A stretch of DNA of 64,000 nt from Lytechinus variegatus (lineage: Eukaryota; Echinodermata; Echinoidea; Temnopleuroida; Toxopneustidae): the NCBI RefSeq assembly GCF_018143015.1, contig NC_054756.1:24531440-24595439 (forward strand). The letters run 5' to 3'. The notes below the pieces were generated by a model. The model saw nothing but the letters and a program-made list of their open reading frames with translations. It was not told the origin of the DNA and searched no databases. The translations under genes were made by a program, and so were the position numbers. How positions within the stretch are numbered: position 1 is the stretch's first letter; every line of letters starts with the position of its first letter. Shown here one piece after another: positions 1 to 13,700 of this stretch.

Positions 1-15
1 TGAATTACACTGGTT

Positions 16-897
16 TAAAGGGATAATCCATGCTGGAAACATTTTATATATCAATGTATAGAGTAAAATTCACAAAGCAAAATGCTGAAAATTTGAACAA
101 AATCAGATGATAACAAATAACATGAATAACAAAGTTATAGAATTTTTAAGATTTGCATTATTCCGTACTGTAACACTGCGGTGTTATAACTGACACCAAT
201 TGGTGTTAATAGAGGACCACACCCTGAGGTGTTAAAATTACACCCTAGAGATTAAACATAACACCAAAAGAGTGTAAATGTAACAATAAAATGTGTTGTA
301 ATAACACCTATAGGTGTAAAACTAACACCACCAATTTAACACCGGTGTAAAATAACTGGTGTGGTCCTCTATGTACACCGGTTAACACCACAATTTTTGC
401 TGTGCGGTGAAACAGTTCTAGGCTTGTTTTTATCTTATGAATATTCATTAGATGAGCTGATACCATATCCCCTCTTGTTCTATAGTTTTATATGAAATTA
501 GTTTTATTCAAAATTTTTCTACCAAAAACTAAAACGATTGGATCGACAACTGATCGATGAAGTGCAATAGTTATCACAATGGAGACACATCATTAACACA
601 TGTATGAGAAAAATGAAACATTTATGATTTCATGTAATAACATAAGAAAAAGAAAAGTGGGGATGTGACATCATCAGTCCACCTATTGAATATTCATAAT
701 GATGTGCATATAAATGTATTCACAAAATATTGATAAACTATAAAATCCAATAACCGTATACAACCGGCTCCCGTTGGCAACGGGTTAATATTTAATATCC
801 GATTTTGATGAGATTTTTCAGCATTTTCCTCTGTGAATTTGACCCTATATATTTATTTATATATAAATATTTTCAGCCCTGGCCATCCCTTTGAATT
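16..897. mobile_element. MITE-like element, family A, with a nested insertion
   Basis: The ends are long imperfect inverted repeats. The left end reads TTAAAGGGATAATCCATGCTG and the right end closes with CCTGGCCATCCCTTTGAA. The inner arms also match: GCTGAAAATTTGAACAAAATC on the left and its complement around 799-830 on the right. A relative lies at 49301-50106. No coding capacity was seen. Confidence 0.6.
166..406. mobile_element. Short inverted-repeat element nested in family A copy
   Basis: Comparison with the complement of 49745-49785 shows host sequence ATTATTCCG joined directly to GTGAAACAG. Here the two are separated by about 240 bp. The insert carries inverted arms containing TAGAGGACCACACC near 210 and 365 and many GGTGTTA/TAACACC motifs. 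It is a non-autonomous element younger than its host. Confidence 0.55.
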
Positions 898-1219
898 TGG
901 GGGCTCCATAATTCCCACATTTTGATGAAGATTGTTGTTTCCAAATCACTAATTTAGTGTACTGTTTAGTATTATTTTTTATATCCATGTGTTTCTTTTG
1001 CCATGTGGGATCTCATTATCTGCGATCGACTTTCAAATCTGGAAAATTTGACTATATTTTGCTATTAGATTTCGGATTCATCTGATTAAATTCACTTTTG
1101 ATAAAAATGAAAGAAAACAGAACGAAAAGATAATAAAATGTAAATCTAGATTTTTTATAATGATGATAACAATTAATAATAATAATAATAATAATAACAA
1201 TAATAATAATAATAGTAAT

Positions 1220-1352
1220 CAGTGGCGGACCCAGGGGCCCCTTTTGAGAGCCCCCCCCCCCCTTGAGAGCCATAATAAAAAAATGATGTAAATATGCCTT
1301 TATTACCCAGGATGTCCCCCCTTTCCTTTTGGAAAGACCTGGATCCGCTCAT
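1220..1352. mobile_element. hAT-like non-autonomous element (CAGTGGCGGAcC family)
   Basis: It starts CAGTGGCGGACCCAGG and ends CCTGGATCCGCTCATG, an imperfect inverted repeat. Flanks ATAGTAAT and ATAGTATA resemble a decayed 8-bp target duplication. The same family occurs at 48129-48249. Confidence 0.45.
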
Positions 1353-2514
1353 GATAGTATATGTTTTGATTAGTTGTGATTATTTTTTTCATAGATTATA
1401 CAGGCCTACATGTTGTCCGGCGTTTGATGTCATGTAGTGAATATTATTAAATTGGTAAATAAGCAACAAGCCATGTAAGAAATAATTGGCTATTTTCCTA
1501 TCGGGATATCAATTCACATTATATAAAGACAATTGAGATCACTATACGATATTTTGTATTCCCAAGTGGGATATTGCTTCCTATCTAGGCATTTGATGTA
1601 CATAACCGGATATTGCCATGCATATTGCACTACGGTCACTTTGAACCCACATTTTTCAGAATATGTAGTCTGGAATTCTTATGTGGATCGACTGCTGAAC
1701 GAACTATGAGTATATATAATTTCATATGATAACATGAGAAAAAGATAAGTGAAATATTACTATATAGTCTATAATTTTTATGCATGTGTTTATATGTTAT
1801 GACTCTCTAACGCAATTATATCGGCCTACCAATCATACTATTAAAAAGCAAATGATGATTGATTATAGCAGTGGACAATCCCTATGTGAATTTATGGTGT
1901 AACCATGGTAACAGACCTTAAAATTCGTCACATTTAGCACGGTTCTCATTTACCACTATCCAAAACATATTTTATTTCCAGAAATAAAGGGATTCCCTAA
2001 AGTTATTTATGCACCGGGCTTTCAGAATTTCCCACAACAGAGCCAGTTCTGCATTCCAGCAATACATAATATTTATACTAATGATAGATTTGTAATTACA
2101 CAGTGCAAGCTAAATAAATAGAGTACTTATTACCTTATTACCGGATCTACTGAAAAAATGCAATTACTTATGCAGTCGTGTTTCCAGGTCTATCACTGTT
2201 GCTATCTCCATCTAACTATTAAAATAATGTGTGCCTGTGTGCTGTGCCAGAGTTACTATTCCCAAGGGTGAGTATATTGCACTGCAGACCAAAACTTGTC
2301 TAACTGTACTGTGACTTGAATCTGTTCAACGTTGATGCAGTAACTATCTTACTCTGCCGACAAGGAGTTCCAGTCATTTACAACTCTGGCACTGAAAGTA
2401 TTTTTTCTAACATCCAGTCTGCTTAATTCTCTTCACATACAATTTGCATAGATGTCCACGTGTCGTCTGAGTTGATGCAGATGTAAAGAGCATGTCCTTG
2501 TTCAAATCATCTAT
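1353..2514. other. No gene or clear repeat recognised
   Basis: AT-rich sequence with no long open frame, no splice-bounded conserved peptide and no strong internal symmetry that I could see. Confidence 0.5.
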
Positions 2515-2985
2515 GCTATTGATGAGGTGTGACGTCAACATCCGTCACCAATTTTCCCTTTCTGCATGTGGGGGCTAAGTTTTGATTTAAACCATTTTGG
2601 TAGAGCATGCTCCACAACAAATTTGGAGGGAATTGGTACATGGGGCCCTATATTAATAGGGTATGGCCTCATGATTTGCCCCAATTAAAGTCAATGTATT
2701 ATTGACCTTGCTCTAAAAGTCAGAAATCAGGCCATATGTCAACTTCAATGGGGCTAATTATGTATTCATGTGGACCTTATGAACACCACATGATGTGGTC
2801 ATATCTGAGGCCCCCATGCATGGATGGACCGATTCCCACCAAATTTTGGCATCGGGGGTTAATTTCCATCCCGTTTTCATCATACACTCTATACCAAAAA
2901 AAATGGTATCAAAAAACTGTAATGCACAAAAAAAAGTTTTATTTTACATCATCACTTCGGTACTCTATACTTCAAATGTAGTTAC
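2515..2985. mobile_element. MITE-like repeat, family M
   Basis: It shares blocks with 55480-55850: CAATGGGGCTAATTATGTAT, a GGTCATATCT(G/C)AGGCCCC block and GGACCGATTCCCACCAAATT. It contains complementary halves around a GGGGC/GCCCC axis. Boundaries are approximate and no protein is encoded. Confidence 0.45.
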
Positions 2986-3203
2986 CTGTACCTTTGACTT
3001 TGGTTTTGGCTTTGCCTTTAACAAAATCATGCTGTGATGTGCTAAATATTAATTTGTCGGAATATTTTAGTGAATTGAATGGAATTGAATTGAATTCATT
3101 ACAGAACGTCACTGGCAATTGCGAACATTTTGTGTTTCATATTTTTGATTTGTGTTTATTTATATACGACACCATTCCTAGTCAATTAATCGAGCAAGCG
3201 TGT

Positions 3204-4199
3204 GTTAAGGCCCTAAACCGCAAATTGCCGCCTAAGCATGTAGAATATTAACAAGGACCGTGTGCGCGTAAGAGGCGTGAACACAGAGGGCGGCAAACAT
3301 AAATCGCAGAAGGATAGAGGTTGAAGAGTGAGGAATTAGAACTAGGGCGCTGATCTCATTTTTATGAGAAATGTTGTTGTTGATCCCTTTGTTGATACAC
3401 GTATTTATTTGTTTATTTATTTAAATATTTTACCAGGGTGCTCATTCAACATAAAGTTGGTCTCCCATGGGGCCCTAAAAGGCTATCATTATTGTTCTTC
3501 TTGTTTGTTGGTTTTGGACTCTTGGTTATGGTGGGAGTTGGGCAACTTGGGCTGTACATAGTGCCGTTTTTTTTTGTTTGTTTTTTTTGGTGTTTTTTTT
3601 GTGTATCCCTAATTCTCCCCTAGTATAATCTAACGCCTGTAGGTTTAAGCAAAGGAAAAGAAAAAGGGAAGAAATGAAAGGCGGAAAATAAAGAAAGAAT
3701 CGCTATAAATATTTTTTTTAATATTTATTATAATCTTTTTAAAACTTTAATACAAAATGTTACGAGGGTAATGAAGCCATGTACTCATATTATTATAGTC
3801 ATAATCAGTACGAAATAGTAGTAGTAGTAGTAGTAGTAGGAGTAGCAGTAGTAGAAGTAGTAGTAGCAGTAAGAGTAGTAGTAGTAGTTTTAGTAGTAGT
3901 AGTAGTAGTAGTAGTAGTAGGAGTAGCAGTAGTAGAAGTAGTAGTAGTAGGAGTAGTAGTAGTAGTAGTAGTAGTAGTTTTAGTAGTAGTAGTAGTAGTA
4001 GTAGGAGTAGTAGTAGGAGTAGGAGTAGGAGTAGTAGTAGTAGGAGTAGTAGTAGGAGTAGGAGTAGGAGTAGTAGTAGTAGTAGTAGTAGTAGTAGGAG
4101 TAGCAGTAGTAGAAGTAGTAGTAGCAGTAAGAGTAGTAGTAGTTTTAGTAGTAGTAGTAGTAGTTTTAGTAGTAGTAGTAGGAGTAGTAGTAGGAGTAG

Positions 4200-4242
<43 letters not shown>

Positions 4243-4330
4243 TTTAGTAGTAGTAGTAGGAGTAGGAGTAGGAGTAGTAGTAGTAGTAGTAGTAGTAGTT
4301 TTAGTAGTAGTATAGTAGGAGTAGTAGTAG

Positions 4331-4369
<39 letters not shown>

Positions 4370-4484
4370 GAGTAGCAGTATAGTAGAAGTAGTAGTAGCA
4401 GTAAGAGTAGTAGTAGTAGTAGCAGTAAGAGTAGTAGTAGTAGTTTTAGTAGTAGTATAGTAGTAGGAGTAGTAGTAGGAGTAG

Positions 4485-4546
<62 letters not shown>

Positions 4547-4749
4547 TAGGAGTAGGAGTAGTAGTAGTAGTAGTGGTAGTAGTAGTAGTAATAGTAGCTT
4601 ATTTTCAAAAATTTTCAAACTTTAATACTAAATGTTACCAGGGGAGTGAAACCACTCATCCAAGGTCCTTCGTTTCAAAAATACTTTTTTTCTACAAGCT
4701 TAGGCGGCGATTTGCGGTTTAGGTGCAATTTACGGTTTAGGGCCTTAAC
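3204..4749. repeat. Inverted-repeat-bounded block ending 14 bp before PPIE ATG
   Basis: GTTAAGGCCCTAAACCGCAA starts the left arm (3204-3236). Its complement closes the right arm (4699-4749), which also carries an internal duplication of the TTACGGTTTAG motif. The roughly 1.5-kb interior holds the AGT microsatellite. That microsatellite is itself flanked by direct repeats around AAACTTTAATAC (3741-3778 and 4616-4652). It may be a foldback or terminal-inverted-repeat element. Confidence 0.55.
3814..4598. repeat. (AGT)n microsatellite, about 785 bp
   Basis: Nearly pure AGT repeats with interspersed GGAGTAGTAG, AGTTTTAGT and AGCAGTAG variants. Open frames across it encode only poly-Val, poly-Thr or poly-Tyr and are not genes. 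Confidence 0.95.
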
Positions 4750-4763
4750 AAGCGTGATCAGCC

Positions 4764-7700
4764 ATGTCGTCAACAAATACCAAGAGAATCGCTTACGTTG
4801 GTGAGTTTCAAATCCATTTCCCACTGATGTTTGCTATTGATTGAAGGAAATTCTATATTTTTTTATTGAGTTCAATTGCATTACTTATGAAATGGCAATA
4901 ATAGAGTAAGTGAGAATAAATACGTGTGTACTACTAACGTACCGTAGTCCCATATGATGGTTTGTGTGTTTGCTTGTCCTGAAAAAAAGTTGAGTTTGTC
5001 AACCTTGTTCATTGAATGAGTGAGTTTGTCAAGATATCCTCCCCAAAACTATTATGATTGACGAAGTAAGAAATTAGAAACTTCTTTGCTCAAAATTAAA
5101 CAAAGGGATGGAGTTCCATATGCACCCCACCAAAAATAACAAAAGATTGTGACTTCTGGCTCGTCCACTTCTGATTTTTCGATCAATGACATGAATTCAA
5201 TGTGGCTCACGTAAGCCTAGATCTACCTGAAGTGAATTTCGTAGGCTCACTCCACTTCACTCCACTTCACTCCACTTCACTACCGCTACACTACGCTCTA
5301 CTTACCTGAACTTCGAGACCGTGAACTTGATCTGGTATTCTGAGTGACAAAAGTGGGATTTTATAAAATTTATGCAACATCACGACCTTTAAATACAATT
5401 AAAATTAATATTCTTAGTTTACTTTACACAAAGTTTCACTTCTTTTCCATGCTTCTATCAGTCTCAAAATTGGTGATATAGAGCCAACATAAAGATCCTC
5501 ACATGGATAAATAATTCGCTGCCGATTTCAAAACATCATATCATGCGCAAGGGTCCGAGCTTGGACCGGACCCGGTACCTTGCGCACATCGCATCCGAAT
5601 GTGATATTTTGAAATCGGCAGCTAATTATTTAAGAAATTAATAAATAAAATGCATATTTACTTCCAACTACTAGAAACTGAACTGTGTAGCACTGCCAGC
5701 AAAACAAGAACAACAATTTCTACTGATGTAATCTAGGATGTTAATGTTGATTTTCTTTATTTGAAAGTAAAATACAAGATATATGCAGATGGCACTAAAC
5801 TGTTTAGAGAGATCAGATTTGAGGATGACTGACAGGCTGCAAGCAGACCAGGGGCCTGTTGCAGAAAGAGTTGCAATCAATCGTAACTCTAAAAATCACG
5901 CGCAACTTAATTTTCTACCAATCAACAGCATGCATTTCGGACTTACGATTGATATTTTGACTTGCGTTTAAACGCAACTCTTTCTGCAACTGGCCCCTGG
6001 GCCCTATCTTACAAAAAGTTACGTCTGATCCGATCAATTGCAACTATGGAAAGCCAGCAAAGTCAACACAAACAATGCACATTTGCTCAAAAAAATTCTA
6101 GATATGAATGTACGTTCATAAATTCTGTTGTTTTCTTGACAGTTCAGTGTGTTCTCCTTTGTTTACAAAGGACATTTTGCACATTTCCTGTAGAAAAAAT
6201 CATGTCACTGATGGATTTTCATAGAGTTACAATTGATTGGATCACTCATAACTCTTTGTAAGACAGGCCCAGGACAATCTAACTGACTGGTCCAAAAAGT
6301 GGCAGCTTCAGTTTAATTTCACAAAGTGCAGATCATATACATGTAGGTCATCAGAGTCATTATCAATATCACCTATGGAATAATCTTCCGTCATCTGTTG
6401 TATCGGCACCATCTATTGACTCTTTCAAACATGTGTGTGTGTTTGAGTTTTGTCAGACATGTATTGATCAGAAATGATTATTCACGTCTGGGACCGACCT
6501 TTAACGTCACCATCCGAAAGACGTTGAGGCTGGACAAAAATAGGCTGGACAAAAGGCTGGATATAGGCTGGACAAAAATTGGTCTTGCCATCATCAAGTT
6601 CTCCCCTAAAAAAAAAAAAAAAAAAAATATCCATCCACCCTCCGTGCAACATGCATGCATGTCATGTACAAGACATTCAAAATAGTCATGTTGGGACAAG
6701 TACTATCAGAAGGAACGGTCAGAAGTCTCGACAGGCTTGCCTTCTTCCGTACACTGATGATGATGATGATAGATGGCACTCATTCAATGAACAAGGTTAT
6801 GATATAACCTTGTTCTCAGTTACATCTCCATGTGTGGCAAAATAAGGGTGGCAATGTTTGGCTTATTTTCTCTTTTTCTATGAAACAAATGCTTGATTTT
6901 CTTACACTCTCAGTTTTCATTACTGCTATTCATCATATAACTTGGCTCTCGTGTAAATTTAATTCTTTGAATTATTTTTTTCTGAATTAATAATAGAGAT
7001 TGAAAAATGAAAATTGTCTTGCCATGTTACTTTCCACCAATAGAGGGCGTACACAAAAATATGCCCAAAATTCAAGTTGTTGAGCCCTCCGGTGAATACA
7101 AAAATTATTCCCAAGTAACTAATGAAAAATAGATTGCAACTGTATGGAAATAAGTAATTTTGGTCACAAAGTGATATTTTAATGATTTTTTTCAAGTGTG
7201 TGCTATGTACAGCATTGGCATACCATAGTCCTACCTGTGGATTCCCCACAGGCAGGATGGTTGCAGTGAACAAGTGATATATGGAGACATGCTGGAACAA
7301 CTTTAGAGGAAAGAGACTTGGGAGTCATTCTCAAATTCCATTCCCAAGTTGCCAAAGCAGTCTTGAAAGCAAATCGTGTGCTCGCCACAATTCAACGCAC
7401 TTTCTTGTACAGGGATAAAAACGTTATCAAGAGGTTATACAAGTTAATTGTGAGACCTATTCTGGAATACGCAAAAGGAATATGGTTCCCGAGATATGCT
7501 TCTGACTTGTAGGCTGTTTAGAAAGTCCAGCGACAAGTTACCAAATTAGCACCAACCCTGAAGGAAATGGACTATGGTAGAAGGCTTTGTGCTCTGAAAG
7601 TACCTTCAATCAAGTACAGACTACAATGAGGTGACATGATACAAACCTATAAGATAATTTATGGCATTGATGATGTGAATAGAGATCTCTTCTTCACCTT

Positions 7701-10700
7701 AGCCACCACTCAAGCAACGCCTGGCCATCCATACAAGCTGTTTATGGAAAGGAGTAGACTGAGTATACGACAGAAAACTTTCAGTGTTAGAGTGGTCAGC
7801 GACTGGAATTCTCCACCATCTGAAGTAGTTTTTCAATTTCAATTTTTTTACCATCTTTGAAAATAAGTGTACATAAAAATATGACATAAAATACAGATAC
7901 ATATTGTTTAAAAATGGAGGGATACCCTTAACCCTATCTAGGCCGGGGTATTTTGGGAGTTCCTATGGCCGGGGGGGGGGCCTCCCGGGCCCCCCCTAAG
8001 ATCTCGGCCGTCGAATGCGTGATCGCGCCGAAAATTCGCACAGCGAAAATATCGCGCGGTTCGTTGAGGGGAGGCCTCCAAGGCCCCCCCCCGGCCTAGA
8101 TAGGGTTAATAAGCACAGTGCTTGTAAGCAGGGTCCCAACATAAACATTTGACATAAACATAATAATACAGATTATACATCATAACATAATACAAATTAT
8201 ACATTAAAAATACATATGTAACAAGAAAACACACATACATCTAGAGAAGCTCTCAAGACAGAGAAATATTACCTGACCAACGATCTCACAAGGATGGACT
8301 TAGAGGTGAAAAGTAAGCACCGAAAGGAGGTGGAGGAGTTGTATCAGAAGGGGACAAAACTGCGTTTCTATGCTGGGCAGTGGAGAAACGAGAAAGGAGT
8401 CCCTTACTTTACTTCTTAAGTTACCACATGTAGTGCAGCTTTAAACCTTTAGTTATGCCAGTTCTGAATTACTCTGCCTTGGACATGTTGGAGAGGATGA
8501 TTTATTTACCCATGGGATTAAAACCACACAGCAGATTTGAGCACATTATCATCTTCTAGGAAAACCAGCACAAGAAATGAACCATTGTTCTCATCAGAGA
8601 AACTCTCCAACTCCCTCTCTCCAACTCTCTCCCCCTCTCTATTCCTCTTTCCCTCCCTCCCCCCTTTCCTCTCTCTCTCTTCCTCTCTCTCCGGTCTCTC
8701 TCTCACACACACACACACACAGCTATATTGATACTTGTCACAGGAGAGGTTGCCATAATCTTCCTCTTTTTCATTTATTTATTCCTGTTGTAACTGAACT
8801 TTGTTGCAGGAGTGGGCATGGCCTCGTGTCTATCGTTTGCCATGTTCTTCACTTTAAACCTCGTATATATGTTAATAAGTAGACAGTTTTTCTTGTCTTA
8901 CATTTATGTCTTTTGTTATATCATGTCTGTACTTGAGTCCATTAGCATTGCTAAGCCTGTACAGTGTGAGGTGTTGACTACTATTTCCATGTTTAAATGA
9001 TGTTGGATGATTATCATTTACAACAAGATATTGATTGTAGGTACATGTACTATATTCCAAATGAGTTTAACCCACCTACTGGGAAGCAACAATCTCATTA
9101 CTTAAGCTTCTTGCACTGCAATGCAAGAAGTCTCTCTAAAAGCTTTGAAAACCTAAATATGTTGCTATCATCTCTAAAATTTAATTGCTCTATAATAGGT
9201 GTTACAGAGACGTGGTTGAGTGCTCATTCACCACCATTATTTCTGATTGATGGTAACCAGATAGTAAGGAAAGATAGATCAATTGGCCGTGGTGGGGGTA
9301 TTCTCTTTTATGTGTCTAATAAGATCTCTTTCAAACTCAGGGAAGATCTTTCCCTCCAAAATCAAAGTGCTGAAATCTTGTGTATTGAAGTAGACTTACC
9401 CTCTGATAAGAACATGATTGTATGTATAGTGTATAGACCCCCTCAAACTGATATTGATAATTTTCTCACAGGTATTGAGTTATTATTGACTGATATAAAT
9501 GCATCTGGTAAATCAGTTTGCATTATGGGTGACTTCAATGTTGATGTATTGACAGAAAATGCAAACACTCTCCGTTTCCAAACTATTCTCGAGTCTAAAG
9601 CTCTTTGTGCAATGATTAACAAGCCAACAAGAATAACTGACAGGTCATCAACACTTCTTGATAACATTTTCGTGAAAACTACCAAAGGTTATTCCCAATC
9701 AGGTTTATTTTTTAGTGAGATTTCTGATCATCTTCCAATCTTCTGCATGCTTTATGATATTCATTCCAACAAATACAATAAGGCCAAAGTTATACTAAAG
9801 CGCAAATTTACTGAAAGCAATATTTCTAGCTTGAGGGATGCTTGTCAGGAAGATAATTGGGAGGATGTATTGGAATGTCATGATGTTGAACAGGCTTATG
9901 AATCATTTAGTAAAATTTTTCATCACCATTTGGACAAGACTATTCCACTTGTTAGAATAAATAATAGAAGTACAGGAAAATGGCCATGGATTACAAAAGG
10001 TATACTACAATCTATCAAAAGAAGAAATGTCTTATATAAAAAGAGTGTAAAGAAACCTTCACAAGAGCACGTTGAAAAATACAAAAAGTACCGAAATAAG
10101 CTTACTTCTATTATACGGTCATCACGGAGTTTGCACTATTCTAGACAGTTTGAGAATGCTCGAGGTAACATGCCCTTGACATGGAATGTTGTTAGAGATA
10201 TATTATGTAAGCGAAATAAGTCAGAACTTGCCACAAAATTTGTCCATAAGGATAAAGAGTTTACTTCTGATAATGACATTGCAAATGGATTCAACAGCTA
10301 CTTTGTGAACATTGGGCCTGACCAAGCAACTCCCGTAGAAATTACAAAGAATATTTACAAGACAGGTCCGAATCATCTATATTCCTTAAGCCAGCTGATC
10401 ATCTTGAGATATTAAACATTGTTAAGTCTCTTAAAAATAGTAGGTCATCTGGGCATGATGAAATAAGTTCAGAATTGTTAAAACAAATAATTGGCTCAGT
10501 CCTAACTCCTTTACTGCATATCTGTAATCTGTCCATTTTAACTGGTGTATTCCCTTCCTCTCTTAAACTAGCCAAGGTTATTCCTGTTCATGAAAAGCAA
10601 AGCATGACCGTTATAAGCAATTATAGACCAATCTCAATTTTGCCTAGTTGCTCAAAAATACTAGAAAGAATTGTTTATAATAGACTGATTGCCTTTCTTG

Positions 10701-13700
10701 ACAAAAACCACCTACTTAATCCCAACCAATTTGGATTTCGCAGGTCTCACTCAACAGACCTTGCGTTGTTGAAATTTTATGACTATGTATCTAGTTCTCT
10801 GGCTAATCGTGAGCACGTTATTGGTGTATTTATGGACCTGAGCAAGGCATTTGACACCCTTGACCACTCAATACTGCTTTATAAACTCCAACATATGGGA
10901 GTAAGGGGCGTTGCCCTAAATTGGTTTACTAGTTATCTTTCAAATAGAAGACAATACACATGCTATAACTATTCTAATTCTGGTATATCAGTTATGAGGT
11001 GCGGTGTGCCGCAAGGTTCTATATTGGGTCCATTATTATTTCTGATTTATATTAATGATATTTGTTTGGTATCAAACACATTGAATTATATATTATTTGC
11101 TGATGACACAAGTGTTTTCCTATCACACCGTGATATTGATATCTTAGAAAACACCATTAATGTCGAACTTCCGAAATTATCTAATTGGTTTCGAAGTAAT
11201 ATGTTATCACTGAATGTTAGAAAGACTAATTATGTACACTTTAAAGGCAGAAAGTCATGTGCTGATCATGATTTAAGATTGAAACTTGACAATGCTTTGC
11301 TGGAAAGACAGACATCTACGAGGTTCCTTGGGGTCTATATCAATGATCAACTTAACTGGAATGATCACATGAAACACATCAGTAAACCAAGTTAAGTACC
11401 TTGTACCTTATAAAATACTTTACATGTTGTACAATACTCTTATTCTACCTTATGTGTCATATTGCAATATTCTTTGGGCAACATCAACAAGTGTCACAAA
11501 CCCAATTCTTTTGTTGCAAAAGAAAGCAATTCGCATTTGTGCTGGAGTTGGTTACCGTGATCATACACGCCCTCTCTTTATAAAGCTGCAATGTCTTACT
11601 GTTGATGATGTCCATTTTCTTCAAACTTCCCTTTTTATGTATCGGTTTAATGCCAAAATGTTACCTACCTGCTTTTCCAATATGTTTCAACAAAATAATA
11701 CTATCCATACCTACCACACAAGACAAGCATCTAATATGCATTTGTATAACCCTCGCACACTGTTGGCTCACAAACCTGTCAGAAATTATGGACCTGATGT
11801 TTGGAATTCGATACCTACTAGTATTAGGAATATATTATCAGTGCATTCCTTCAAAAATGCGGTAAAACGCATACTTGTCTCTAAGATGTAATTTCTTTAG
11901 CAAGACACATTTTGTTGTACTGTACATTTTAAACTTAAGGATTGATATGATTTCAAGTATTATTACGCCTCATACACTCCTTGTAAATATTTATAAATAG
12001 TTGTGGAACATAATAATTTGTTTATTTAGTTTTCTTTGTTTTGTTTTTCTTTTTCTTTCCCTTCTTTGAGTAATCACTAGTTTTGACTTTTCAGTATTGT
12101 TTTTATCTTTATGTATGCATTTCATATATTCAAAGGTCTGACAACAGCTCAAGCATCTGCTTATTTTGTCATACCACTGCATGTCTGCAACCTTGTTATA
12201 ATCAGTTATGTTAATGTTATGATAATCATCATAATTATACATTATTATTATGTAAAACTCAATGTAATCAATTTTGTGATGGTTACACTATGTAAATTAT
12301 CATGACATGCAGAAACAAATAAATAAATAAATACATATGCATACGCATAAGTTATAGAGAGAAACAGAAAGAAAGGGAGACAGTGAAGGTGGAAGGGTAG
12401 AAAGGAAAGAGTCATGATAAAAAACCATTTACAATGTATTACAGCATCAACTTGTAAATAGCTTCAAGACAAATGTAGACAAGTTTTGGTCTTCATTGCA
12501 TTATGTCCACCATGGAAACAGCGACTTTTTCACTGCATTGTTACAGCACACAGGCACAGACAACAGAATCAGAAATTGAATTCCCTAGAAAGGCAGACAA
12601 CATACAAGATTGACCTGGATTCATGGAAACTTGGCTGCAGAAACAACCGTATTTTTCCTGTAGATCAGTTGGGTTTTTCATAAAGCTGTTCGTACAGTTA
12701 CGACCGAATGACTGGAACATATTTTTTATGTAATAACTTACATAGAGATAGTATCTCTATGTAATTACATAGAGATATTACATAGCATAAGAAAGGATCA
12801 CCGGTCGTGCGTAAAGTCATTCGTATCTTACAAACAGCATTATTAAACCGCAACCTGGTATAAAACCAACCAATCCGATATAAGATTAGTTGTGATAAGG
12901 CTACTTTCCAAACCCAAAAGCAATTTGTTAATCATGTATCAACTATCATTTCTTCCGATTCTAGGAGGATTGGCAGAAGAGGTAACAGAGAAGACCCTTC
13001 ATGCAGCCTTCATTCCTTTTGGTGATATCATGGACATACAAATCCCCCTGGACTATGAGACTGAAAAGCACAGAGGTTTTGCTTTTGTAGAGTTTGAGTT
13101 TGCCGAGGTAAAGCTCCTGTAGGTATTTTCTCTAGGGGAGACTGGGGTTAGTTGGAACATGGGGTAAGTTGAAACATTGTAATTTTCTTCAAATCCTGTT
13201 AAACAAATTTATTCAATACTGCCCTCAAGTTATTGCTATTAATTATACAACACTCTTGTATTAAAATTTAGGGCAGTATTTATTTTACAGGCATACAATG
13301 TTTCAACTTACCCCGTGTTCCAACTAACCCGATCTCCCCTACCTTTGAGTTTCCACCACCAAGCGTCTACTGAGGGAACTACTATGGCATGAAATAGGCC
13401 CAAAACGAATAATAGCAACATTGTTTTTTATTCAGAATTATTTATTGGTAAACTGAGGAATTTGAACCAAGTGTAGTGTTAGTTCAGCTTAAAGTGATTC
13501 AGAGGGATATGTGTATATTTATAGAATTACCAGTATATCAATTTTAAAAAGAATAATAATGTGTGCGAATTTTTTAAAGTTCAGAGAACCTGACGAAATG
13601 GGACCCAGGCGGTGGATGCAGAGACAAAGTTTACTTTTGATTGAGTTTCAACAAATAAAGCTATCTTGTATGGGGAAGTAATGATATCTTGAAGGAGAAA

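Larger units (their letters stand above)
5765..7860 (+). mobile_element. Decayed CR1-type LINE fragments, interrupted by MITEs
   Basis: Several pieces read as reverse-transcriptase C-terminal sequence on the + strand. At 5775-5848 there is IYADGTKLF, a mutated FADDTKL motif. At 6272-6345 there is [19 protein letters not shown]. At 6364-6430 there is [17 protein letters not shown]. At 7265-7860 the typical CR1 tail reads [46 protein letters not shown] and [10 protein letters not shown], broken by stops near 7510 and 7627. Two MITEs (5848-6000 and 5999-6270) split the first two pieces. The pieces may come from two LINE copies. Confidence 0.6.

Noticed and set aside
3779-4618. Long poly-Val, poly-Thr and poly-Tyr frames on both strands
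   Set aside because: They are translations of the AGT microsatellite and have no non-repeat domain.
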